Source: JBFLVN01 sp040758475 (GTDB taxonomy: Bacteria > JAGRBM01). Taken from it: DNA of 16,855 nt. The DNA lies in NCBI GenBank assembly GCA_040758475.1, contig JBFLVN010000049.1, positions 1 through 16,855 on the forward strand, in the 5' to 3' direction. A program made the position numbers and the translations under genes. The notes under the pieces were generated by a model that saw only the letters and a program-made list of their open reading frames with translations, was not told the origin of the DNA and did no database searches. How positions within the stretch are numbered: position 1 is the first letter of the stretch; each line of letters begins with the position of its first letter. Positions 1-7,600 of the stretch are shown here, one piece after another.

Positions 1-12
1 GGGAACAAACCC

Positions 13-702
13 ATGTCCAAGACGTACACCGCGTCCCTGCTCGGGCGCAAGCTCGGAATGACCAGCCTCTTCGCCGAGGACGGCCGCAAAGTTTCCTGCA
101 CCGTGATCGAGGCGGGGCCCTGCACCGTCGTCGCCAAGCGCACCAAGGACGACAACGGCTACGACGCCGTCCAGGTGGGCTTCGGCGAAGTGAAGTCCTT
201 CCGCGTGAACAAGCCCATGCTCGGGCACTTCAAGAAAGCCGGACAGACGCCGGCCCGCCACCTCGCGGAACTGCGCCTCCCCGCCGGGGATGCGGCCAAG
301 TTCGAAGTGGGCCAACAGATCAAAGCCGACGTCTTCCAGGCGGGTGAACTCGTGGACGTCACGGGCACGAGCAAGGGCAAGGGATTCCAGGGCGTCATGA
401 AGCGGCACAACTACGCCGGCTTCAAGATGACCCACGGCACCCACGAATACCGCCGTCACCCCGGCGGCATCAGCGCCCGTGAAAAACCCGGAAAGGTCTG
501 GAAGGGAAAGCGCCTTCCGGGCCACATGGGTTCCGACCGCGTGACGGCCTCGAACCTCCGCGTCTTCCAGGTGCGCCCCGAGGAGAACCTCCTCCTCGTC
601 GAAGGGGCGGTCCCGGGAGCGGTCGGCGCCATCTTGAAGATCCGCAAGGCTCGCAAGGCCGCCCTCCGCCAGGCCCACAAAGCCCGCAAGGCGTCGAAGT
701 AG
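13..702 (+). CDS. rplC: 50S ribosomal protein L3
   Basis: L3 is one of the first proteins to assemble on 23S rRNA and reaches the peptidyl-transferase centre with its long loop. The 229-residue product shows the family signatures: GRKLGMTSLFAEDG at 11-24, DVTGTSKGKGFQG at 115-127, PGKVWKGKRLPGHMG at 159-173 and the NLLLVEGAVPG segment at 192-202. The glutamine that PrmB methylates in E. coli L3 (Gln150) aligns with Glu157 or 158, just before the PG of PGKV, so that modification is not expected. The C-terminus carries a Lys/Arg/Ala-rich tail (about 208-229) that goes beyond the E. coli protein (209 aa). The ATG at 13 has only twelve bases before it, so its ribosome binding site and upstream neighbours lie mostly outside the window. 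Downstream comes a terminator rather than rplD, which is unusual for an S10 operon. Identity is very secure. Confidence 0.97.
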   Translation: MSKTYTASLLGRKLGMTSLFAEDGRKVSCTVIEAGPCTVVAKRTKDDNGYDAVQVGFGEVKSFRVNKPMLGHFKKAGQTPARHLAELRLPAGDAAKFEVGQQIKADVFQAGELVDVTGTSKGKGFQGVMKRHNYAGFKMTHGTHEYRRHPGGISAREKPGKVWKGKRLPGHMGSDRVTASNLRVFQVRPEENLLLVEGAVPGAVGAILKIRKARKAALRQAHKARKASK

Positions 703-731
703 CCCTTCTTCGTTTCTCCTTACGTATTCAC

Positions 732-762
732 AAGCCCCCGGCCTGGAAACGGGGGCTTTTTT
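732..762 (+). terminator. Intrinsic terminator after rplC
   Basis: A 9-bp stem (732-740 pairs with 750-758: AAGCCCCCG with CGGGGGCTT) and a 9-nt loop run into six T at 757-762. The hairpin is flanked on both sides by TACGTA (721-726 and 762-767), itself a palindrome, which could extend the base of the structure. It lies 30 nt after the rplC stop and 19 nt before the GTG start of the next gene. Confidence 0.88.
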
Positions 763-780
763 ACGTACACAATCCCCCCC

Positions 781-1518
781 GTGAGCCGTGATCCCCGCAC
801 GCCGGTTGTTTCGCTCCTCGTGATCGGAACGGAAGTCCTCTCGGGCGAAGTCACCGACGAGAACATCGCCTTTATCGCCCGGGCACTTTTCGAGTGGGGC
901 GCGCGGCTCGAGTACTGCCACGTGATCCGGGACGATCTGGGTCTGGTCGCCGCCGAAGTGCGGGCGGGCCTCGAACGGACGGACTGGGTGGTGACGACCG
1001 GCGGAATCGGCGTCACCCCCGATGACGTTACGCGGCCGGCCGTGGCAAAAGCCCTGGACGTTCCCCTCGAACGCCACGCGGAAGCCGAAACCATCGTCCG
1101 GAATTTCTACCGCTCCCGCATCAATCCAACGCGCCTTACGCTCGCGGACCTGCCCCGGGGGGCTTCGCTCATTTACAACCCGGTCAACCACATCCCCACG
1201 TTCCGCGTGGGGAGAGTGATCGTGCTCCCGGGCGTCCCCGCCCTCGTGCACGCCATGTTCCCTTCCCAACGGGAATTCCTCTCGGGAGCGCCCTGGCACG
1301 TCGAGCGGATGGAGACGCGGGCGGGCGAATCCCTCCTGGCCGCCTCGCTTGCCCAGGCCGAAGAGCGCTTTCCCGGCCTCGCCATCGGGTCCTATCCTCA
1401 CATCGAGGAACGGCCCCCCCGGGTCGAACTCGTCGTCCGGGGCAAGGACGCCGGAGAGGTCCAGGCGGCGGCGGCGTGGCTGCGCGGCGAAGTCCGGCGG
1501 ATCGAGGGAACCCTTTGA
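781..1518 (+). CDS. CinA N-terminal/MoaB-fold (molybdopterin-binding domain) protein
   Basis: The 245-residue protein belongs to the COG1058 group, the nucleotide/molybdopterin-binding domain found at the N-terminus of CinA. Visible motifs are VIGTEVLSGEVTDEN (14-28), TTGGIGVTPDDVT (72-84), the family's TGGxGxTxDD signature, and VLPGVP (148-153). The C-terminal PncC-type nicotinamide-nucleotide amidase domain of full CinA is absent, so a stand-alone ADP-ribose pyrophosphatase-like or molybdopterin-binding role is possible; the true substrate is unknown. The start is GTG 781; no convincing Shine-Dalgarno sequence precedes it (the bases upstream are a C run) and the next in-frame GTG would delete the first strand of the fold. 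The stop TGA overlaps the probable TTG start of the ECF sigma gene, so the two are translationally coupled. The gene sits directly behind the rplC terminator, with no room for a normal promoter between. Confidence 0.85.
   Translation: MSRDPRTPVVSLLVIGTEVLSGEVTDENIAFIARALFEWGARLEYCHVIRDDLGLVAAEVRAGLERTDWVVTTGGIGVTPDDVTRPAVAKALDVPLERHAEAETIVRNFYRSRINPTRLTLADLPRGASLIYNPVNHIPTFRVGRVIVLPGVPALVHAMFPSQREFLSGAPWHVERMETRAGESLLAASLAQAEERFPGLAIGSYPHIEERPPRVELVVRGKDAGEVQAAAAWLRGEVRRIEGTL
1504..1509 (+). promoter_or_regulatory. Ribosome binding site deciding the sigma-factor start
   Basis: GAGGGA inside the end of the CinA-like gene lies 5 nt before TTG 1515. It supports TTG 1515 over the upstream in-frame GTG at 1476, which has no such site and would overlap the previous gene by 43 nt. 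Confidence 0.55.
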
Positions 1519-2150
1519 CGGCCAGGCCGCATCCTAAAAAAAAGCGCCAGGCCCCTGCCGAAGGGCCCGAACGGGCGCTCGTACGCGCGCTTCAGCAGGG
1601 CGCCCCCGAAGCGTATGAGAAGCTCCTCTCCGATTACGAGGACCGCGTTTACCGGCTCGCCTTCCGGTTCACCCGGAACCGCGCCGACGCCGAGGAAGTC
1701 ACCCAGAACGTTTTCCTTCAGGTTTTCCGGAAAATCGGCACCTTCCATGGGGAATCCGCCCTTTCGAGCTGGATCTACCGGGTCACGGCCAACGCCGCCC
1801 TCATGCACCTGCGCAAGCGCCGCCGGAAGGAAGAACCCCTGGAGGACCATCTCCCGGAAATCGAAAACCCCGCCTCCGCCGTGGACGGCGAACCGCCGCC
1901 CCTCCTTCCCGAGGACCGCGTGCTTTCCGGCGAGGCCGTCCGCCGCATCGACGAAGCGGTGGCCGGCCTCCCCGAGGATTACCGGGCTGTGTTCGTCATG
2001 AGGGACGTCGAGGGACTTTCGAACGAAGAAGTGGCCGGCGCGCTCGGCCTCAAGGTCCCGGCCGTCAAATCCCGCCTTCACCGGGCGCGCCTCAAGCTCC
2101 GCGACGCCCTGGCTCCGTATTTCGGGAAGGAAAAAGACCATGCCCACTAG
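1515..2150 (+). CDS. RNA polymerase ECF sigma factor (RpoE-like)
   Basis: This sigma-70-family ECF factor redirects RNA polymerase to a stress- or envelope-type regulon. Numbered from TTG 1515 (211 aa), region sigma-2 spans about 35-103, with the RLAFRFTRNRADAEEVTQNVFLQVFRKI core-binding and -10-recognition helices (47-74) and SSWIYRVTANAALMHLRKR (84-102). The linker 104-141 is acidic and Pro-rich. Region sigma-4 spans 142-198, with LPEDYRAVFVMRDVEGLSNEEVA (152-174) and the helix-turn-helix VPAVKSRLHRARLKLR (181-196). An upstream GTG at 1476 would add 13 residues; TTG 1515 is preferred because GAGGGA sits 5 nt before it and it overlaps the preceding TGA as TTGA. The N-terminus is Lys-rich (PKKKRQ at 7-12). 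The stop overlaps the next gene by 11 nt, and that gene encodes its likely anti-sigma partner. The class is certain; the regulon is unknown. Confidence 0.92.
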   Translation: MTARPHPKKKRQAPAEGPERALVRALQQGAPEAYEKLLSDYEDRVYRLAFRFTRNRADAEEVTQNVFLQVFRKIGTFHGESALSSWIYRVTANAALMHLRKRRRKEEPLEDHLPEIENPASAVDGEPPPLLPEDRVLSGEAVRRIDEAVAGLPEDYRAVFVMRDVEGLSNEEVAGALGLKVPAVKSRLHRARLKLRDALAPYFGKEKDHAH

Positions 2151-2469
2151 GAAAAAGCCCGCCAAAAAAGCCGCGAAGAAGAAAACCGCTTCCCGCCCCT
2201 CGCCCGCCGAAGCCGGGTGCGGCGAGCCGGGGTGCCGCGACATCGGAAAGCTTCTCTTCGATTACGTCGAGGGCGCCCTTCCGGCCGCCACGGCCAAGGC
2301 CCTCGAAGCGCACCTGGGCCACTGCCCCCCCTGCGAGGACTACATCGTGAGCTACCGCAAGGCGGTTGAACTTGGGAAAAAGACACCCTGCGAGGACATT
2401 CCGGAAGAAGTAAGCCAGCGGCTCCGGGATTTCCTCTCAAAGCGGGGCGTTCCCGTGCGGTGCGGGTGA
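2140..2469 (+). CDS. Soluble zinc-binding anti-sigma factor (ZAS family)
   Basis: The 109-residue protein has the zinc-containing anti-sigma signature: Cys32, 25 residues, His58-x3-Cys62-x2-Cys65, within a helix pattern DYVEGALPAATAKALEAHL typical of ZAS domains. These bind the cognate ECF sigma factor and hold it inactive; CxxC-type zinc sites of this family (RsrA, ChrR) can act as redox or singlet-oxygen sensors. There is no transmembrane helix, so it would act in the cytoplasm, unlike membrane-bound RseA-type proteins. The first 20 residues are Lys/Ala-rich (KKPAKKAAKKKTA at 5-17), resembling tails that bind nucleic acids, and two further cysteines (27 and 87) lie outside the motif. The ATG at 2140 is preceded by GGGAAGG (2124-2130) and lies inside the last codons of the sigma gene. 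The gene ends 46 nt from the converging gene on the other strand. The assignment rests on the motif plus adjacency to the sigma gene; the signal sensed is unknown. Confidence 0.87.
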   Translation: MPTRKKPAKKAAKKKTASRPSPAEAGCGEPGCRDIGKLLFDYVEGALPAATAKALEAHLGHCPPCEDYIVSYRKAVELGKKTPCEDIPEEVSQRLRDFLSKRGVPVRCG

Positions 2470-2515
2470 GCGAAACGTTTCCGAGAACCCTCTCCCTCTA
2501 AACAGGAAAAACGGC

Positions 2516-4624
2516 TTACTGGGCCGGTGGCGCCGAAACCGCGGCATCGGCCGGGGGCGGCGCGGGAGGCTCGGCGGCCGGCTGGGCGGGCGCCGGAGCG
2601 GGTGGAGGCGGCGGGGGTGGAGCTGCCGCCGCCGGAGGCGGGGCGGAAGCCCCGGTGATCGAATCGAGCGCCTGCCGGGCTTTCCCAAAGCTCGGGGCGA
2701 TCTGGAGCGAGGCTTCGTACTGCGCCTTGGCCAGATCGTTCTTCCCCGTCAACCGGTAGATTTCGCCGAGCAGGAAGTGAATGAGGGCCGCGTTCTTGAG
2801 GCCCACTTGCTCGTAGTAATTATTGAGGATTTTGAGGAAAACCCGTTCGGCTTGGACGTAGTCCCTCTTCTCGAAAAGGGCTTTTCCGGACTCGAACAAT
2901 TTGAAAGGGTCTTCCGCAGGGACGCCGGCGGAATCTTTGGGCGAAGACGCTCCCCCGGACGGTGCCGCGGGAGGACCACCAGCGGCGGCCACTTCCCCGG
3001 AAGCCGCTTCGGATGGAACCGCCGCCTCTCCCGTACCCAGGGGTTCGAGCTTCGTCTTGTAGAATTCCAAAGCCGCCGCGTGATCGGGCATACGCTCGAG
3101 GATTTTGCCGATCAAATCCCTCGCGCCCGCCACGTCTCCGGCGTCCAGCCGGAACTGGGCGAGAATGAGCGCCGCCGCGTTGAACCGGGGTTCGATTCGG
3201 ACGGCTTCTTCGAGATCCTGAATGCCGGGAGCGCGGACCTGGGCCCGAATATAGCGGGCGATGACGCCGTTTGGCGCAGCCCGAAGGCTCTCCTCCGCGA
3301 CCGCTCCCGCCTCCTCCCCGCGCCCGAGACCGAGGAGAGAGAAAGCATAAGCATCCAAAGCGAACGAATCCGCGGGAGAAGCATCCTTGAGCGCCTGGCT
3401 CTCGATGAGAAGCGCTTCAAATATTTGCGTTTTGTCGCCGTCCGCCATGCCCCGATAGGCGGCCATGGCCCGGACGATCACGTGAAGTCCCTTCACCTGG
3501 GGCGCCGCTCCCTGGGCCTGTTCGGCAATGGCGGCGAGGCCCTCGGCCGCGCGCTTGTACCCTTCGACCGAATCCCGGTAGAAAGAGATCACCGCTTCCC
3601 GGTAGGGCCCTTCCTGGGTTCCCGGAACCTTCTTGGCGAGTTCCGAAACCGGGTCTTTGGGCTCTTCCACCACCGGCGGCGGCGGGATGACGGGTACCGC
3701 ATCCACCGGCGCCAAATTGGCGATCGGGTGGAGAAAAGACGGAATAGTAGTGAGATATTGCTCCCGCTCGGCCGCGTCGCTCGGCGCGAGGAAATAGACC
3801 GCCGCGCAAGCGATGACGGCGATGACGAGAATCCCCCCCGTGGCCGCGCCGATGACGGGGCCCCAGTTCTTCTTGGGCTTGGGGGGCGGCTCGGCGAAGG
3901 GGTCTTCGGCCGCGGGAACGTCGAACCCCGCGGCGGCCGGGGCCATCTCCGGCGGCATCGACGGGACGGGGGCCGGCCTTGGGGCGGCCGGTTTGGGAGA
4001 TGGCGGCATGGTGGTGACCGGTTTCGAAGCGGCCGGGACGGCGGCCGAACGGGGCGGCCCTTCGTAGGGAATGTGCAGTTTCTTGGCGACGACCTCGAAG
4101 GTCGAGGGCGGGAGCCAGGCTCCCCCATCGAGGGAATACTGGTCCTGCCGGCCGACGCGCTCGGCCTTGATCCACGACTCGAGCGTGTCCATGTCGGCGG
4201 GGCCGTAGACGAGGCCCAAGCCGCTTTTCTTGACCCGCCATTGCCCTTCGCCCGTAAAAGCCCCTTCCGAAATGGGTTCGGAGGGAACCTCCGCCTTCGG
4301 GGCGGCGGCCGGAGGGGGCGGCGCTGCGGGACGAGGCGGAGCGGGAGGCGCCGCCTTGGGAGCCGGTGGCGGGGGCGGGGCGGCCTTGGGGGCTGCTGCC
4401 GGCTTGGGAGCGGCCGCGGGCCCCGCGTCCGGCGCGAAATCGTCGAGGGCGATGGCTTCGTCCGCACCGGAACTTCCGCCGGTCCTTCCCGGGGCGGCGG
4501 CTTCCTTCTTTTTCACCATGAAAACATGGCTGCAGGAAGGGCAGCGGACCTTGATGCCCGCCGGGGCGATCTTGGCCGGATCGAGATCGTAAGTACTAGA
4601 ACATTTCGGACAACGGACTTTCAT
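2516..4624 (-). CDS. Zinc-ribbon/GYF-like/single-TM/TPR protein with Pro-rich linkers
   Basis: The 702-residue protein reads in order: an MJ0042-type zinc ribbon (Cys5, Cys8, Cys28, Cys31); a Pro/Ala-rich linker (about 65-112); a GYF_2-like domain (128-178: W129, VYGP at 139-142, GGAW at 167-170); a second Pro-rich linker (190-250) containing AEDPF; one transmembrane helix (254-280) preceded by PKPKK, so the N-terminus is probably inside; then an extracytoplasmic part of helical repeats. TPR-like pairs lie around 420-525 and 571-650 (AEDPFKLFESGKALFEKRDY, LGEIYRLTGKNDLAKAQYEASLQIAPS). The last 45 residues are almost pure Pro/Ala. The ATG at 4624 follows GGGGAA and lies 15 nt after the larger paralogue, so the two form an operon. 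Zinc ribbon plus GYF plus TM recalls the cytosolic half of myxobacterial GltJ (AgmX), but no TonB-type C-terminus is visible. Function unknown; a scaffold or adaptor is inferred. Confidence 0.87.
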   Translation of the reverse strand: MKVRCPKCSSTYDLDPAKIAPAGIKVRCPSCSHVFMVKKKEAAAPGRTGGSSGADEAIALDDFAPDAGPAAAPKPAAAPKAAPPPPPAPKAAPPAPPRPAAPPPPAAAPKAEVPSEPISEGAFTGEGQWRVKKSGLGLVYGPADMDTLESWIKAERVGRQDQYSLDGGAWLPPSTFEVVAKKLHIPYEGPPRSAAVPAASKPVTTMPPSPKPAAPRPAPVPSMPPEMAPAAAGFDVPAAEDPFAEPPPKPKKNWGPVIGAATGGILVIAVIACAAVYFLAPSDAAEREQYLTTIPSFLHPIANLAPVDAVPVIPPPPVVEEPKDPVSELAKKVPGTQEGPYREAVISFYRDSVEGYKRAAEGLAAIAEQAQGAAPQVKGLHVIVRAMAAYRGMADGDKTQIFEALLIESQALKDASPADSFALDAYAFSLLGLGRGEEAGAVAEESLRAAPNGVIARYIRAQVRAPGIQDLEEAVRIEPRFNAAALILAQFRLDAGDVAGARDLIGKILERMPDHAAALEFYKTKLEPLGTGEAAVPSEAASGEVAAAGGPPAAPSGGASSPKDSAGVPAEDPFKLFESGKALFEKRDYVQAERVFLKILNNYYEQVGLKNAALIHFLLGEIYRLTGKNDLAKAQYEASLQIAPSFGKARQALDSITGASAPPPAAAAPPPPPPPAPAPAQPAAEPPAPPPADAAVSAPPAQ

Positions 4625-4639
4625 GCTGTTCCCCGCGTA

Positions 4640-7600
4640 TCACTGACACTGGGTGTCGATCTGGTCCTGGACGTCCTGGCGGCGGATGTCCTCCAGCTTG
4701 GTGCACTTGAGGGCCTTCCGCCAGGCGCCGCACGCGTTCTTCGTCTTGTTCAAGGCGGCGTAGGCATAGCCCAGTTCGACGTGCGCCTCGCACAAGGTGG
4801 GATCGATCTTGATGGCCGCCTCGCACTTGGGCGCCGCCAGATCGGGCTTGCGCTGGTCCTGGTAGATCCGGCAGATGTTGAACGGGGCCCGGGCGTTCCG
4901 GCGGTCGATCCGGATCACGTCGTTGAAGAGCCGCAAGGCCCGCTCCGAATCCTTCTCGAAGTCCTGGCAGATAGTTCCGAGTTCCACCATCGCATCCACG
5001 TGGCGGGGGGCGATGTCCACGGTCTGCTCGAATTCGATCTTGGCCTTCCCCATGGACCCTTGTACCGCGTAGGTGAGGCCGAGCCAGTAATGGGCATCGA
5101 CGTATTTCTCGTCGAGCTTGATCGCCTTTTCGAACTGGAGCTGGGCGTCGCGGTACTTGCTCTGGGCGTGGAGCACGCGGCCGAACCAGAAGAAGTATTC
5201 GGGCACCTTGTCGTCGATGGCGACCGCCCGGCTCAAATCCCCTTCGGCCGCCGGAGCATCGCCCAGATCGAAGAGCGTGCGGCCCAGGAGGTAACGCCCC
5301 TCGGCGTTCGATGCCTGGATTTCCTTGACGGCTTCCAGGTCCTTGCGGGCCGCAGCGAAATCCCTCTCCGCCCGGCGCGCCTTGGCCAGGTCGATCAATA
5401 GGCTCACGTTCCGGGGGCTCGCCTCCAGGGCGCCCGAGAGCTGTGCGACGGAATCGGCATAGCGTTTCTGGACGTAATAGAGGCGGCCCAGGAGCACCTT
5501 GGCCTCCACTGATTCGGGCGCCAGTTCCGCCGCCTTCTGGGCGTGGGAGAGCGCTTCCTCGGTGCGCCCCAAGTCCCGGAGGATTTCCCCCATCGTCAGG
5601 AACACGGAGGCGTTCGTGGGATCGAGTTCGACGGCCTTCTGGAACATGGCGGCCGCGGCGTCCTTCTCGTCCTTGGCCGCGAGCATCCGGCCCATCTCGG
5701 CGTAAGCCACCGCGTTGTTGGGCTCCCGCGCCACCACTTCATCGAAAGCCTTCTGGGCCTCGTCGAACTTCTTGAGGCGCACGAGTGTCTGGCCCAGGAG
5801 GAGGCTGGCTTCCGTACTTTCGGGATCGATCTTGAGCGCGTCGCGAAGCGATTTTTCGGCCTGTTCGTTGTCGCCCAGGTAGAATTTGGTCTTCCCGAGC
5901 TTGAGATGGGCCGGCATGTACTTGGAATCGGCGGTGATGCTCTTCTGGTATTCCTGAAGGGCTTCGGCGTAACGCTCGGTCTTGAAGAGGATGTCCCCCT
6001 TGGCCGTCGTCACGTCGGCGCGGCCGGGAGCGGCGCGCTCGGCCTGGCTCAGGATGTCGAGGGCTTCCTTGGACTGGCCCAGGGCCAGCACGATGGCCGA
6101 CTCGAGCACCCGCACCGTCACGTTGAGGTCGGACACCTTCGCCAGAGCGGGACTCGCCGTCACTTCGGCCATGGTCTCCTGGGCCCCGGTGTAATCCTTG
6201 CGGACGTACCGCAGGCGCGCCTTCTGGAACTTGGGCCAGAGGTTGCCGGGCCGGGAAGCGATGGCCTGCTCGTATCGGGCAGCCGCGTCGTCGAAGAGGC
6301 GCTGGCGCTCCTTGGAAAGGGCGAACGTCAAAAGCGCGAGCTGATCTTCGGCTTCAATGGCCAGGGCTTCTTCGAGGGCTTTGTCCGCCCCGGCGTAATC
6401 CCCCTTGGCAATGAGGGCCCGTGCCAGGAGGGTCTTGGCATCTACCACCCGTGGGTGGGCGGCGGCCGCCTGCTCCGCCTGTTTGACGGCCTCTTCCACT
6501 TTGCCGGAGGCGAGCGTCAGGCGGGCGGCCGCGATCGCGCTTTCAGGAAGTCCCGCGTCGTATTGCTTCGCAAGGCCCGAAAGGGCGTTCGCGCGGGCAA
6601 GCCGCTCTTTGGCTCCAAGCACGTCCGCCCACTCGACGGAAAGCCAGGCAAGCCGCGCCAGGGCCTTGTGATTCGTCGGATTCTTCTGGATCGAAGTAAG
6701 CAGCGCCGCCTCGGCCTGCGGGAATTCCTCGACCGCGTAGCGGTCCAGGATGGCGTCGGCTTCCGTGTATGCCTGTTCACTGAGCGCCGCCCGGGAATCC
6801 GTCGGCGTGCGGTTCGTTTGCACGAGTTCGGTGATCTTCGCGTCGGTGAGTTCCCCGATGGGGATTTCGCGGATGTAGGCCCACCAGTACCATCCGCCCG
6901 CGCCCCCCAGGAGCAGGACGATCAAACCCGCCACCGCGGGCATGACCCACTTGGGCGTGGGGCGCTTCTTGGCCTTCGCCATCCCCGTGCCCATGGACAT
7001 TTCTTCTTCGGAAAAGCCGATGGAGCCGTCCATCTCGGGGGCGGCGGCCGCGGAGGCCTGCGAGAGGTAGGAGTCGAGATTGACCGTCTTTAGATCGGGC
7101 AACTCCGTGAGGACCGAGACCGAAAGCCAGGGGCCGTCGTTGCGGGAGATTTCCTCCTGCCCGGTGAATTTCCCCTGAATGGAGAACTCGCGAATGGCGT
7201 CCACCGTGAAGGGGCCGGCCACCTGGCCGCGGGCGTTCTTGAGGCGGTAGCTCCCCGCCCCCGCCCCTTCCCCGAAAACGTTCCCGCCGCCGGAAGCCGC
7301 TTCCTTCTCGATCTCCTTGTCCATCTTGTCCAGGTCGTCGAGGCCGGAAGTGTCTTCCCCGCCGCCCAGGTCCACGTTGCCGTAATCGCCGCCACCGGCA
7401 GCGGCAGCACCACCGCCGCCTCCCCCACCACCGGAGGACTCTTGAACGCCGAAATCGAAGGGATCGCTCGACGCCGGAGCGGAGGGAGCTGCCGGAGGCG
7501 CGGAACCCTGCGAGGAAAGATCCACGTTTCCGAAATCAAAAGGATCGTCCTGTTTGGGAGCCGCCGCCTTGGGGGGCGGAGCAGCGGAAAGATCGAACGG

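Noticed and set aside
1398..2243. A 281-codon frame antisense to the sigma factor
   Set aside because: It is a shadow of the clearly coding sigma-factor frame and has no ribosome binding site or domain.
2470..2515. Bidirectional terminator between the converging anti-sigma and 702-residue protein genes
   Set aside because: Only a short GAAACGTTTC palindrome is present, without a loop or a T run.
2777..5401. A very long open frame (874 codons) on the + strand, antisense to both zinc-ribbon/GYF/TPR genes
   Set aside because: It crosses the junction of two well-supported genes, its product is Arg/Gly-rich with no domain, and long antisense frames are expected opposite GC-rich codons with strong third-position bias.
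7380..7440. Apparent tandem repeat of GCCGCC/CCACCG-type triplets
   Set aside because: It encodes the poly-Gly/Ala linker of the 1113-residue protein; codon repetition explains it and it is not a separate repeat element.
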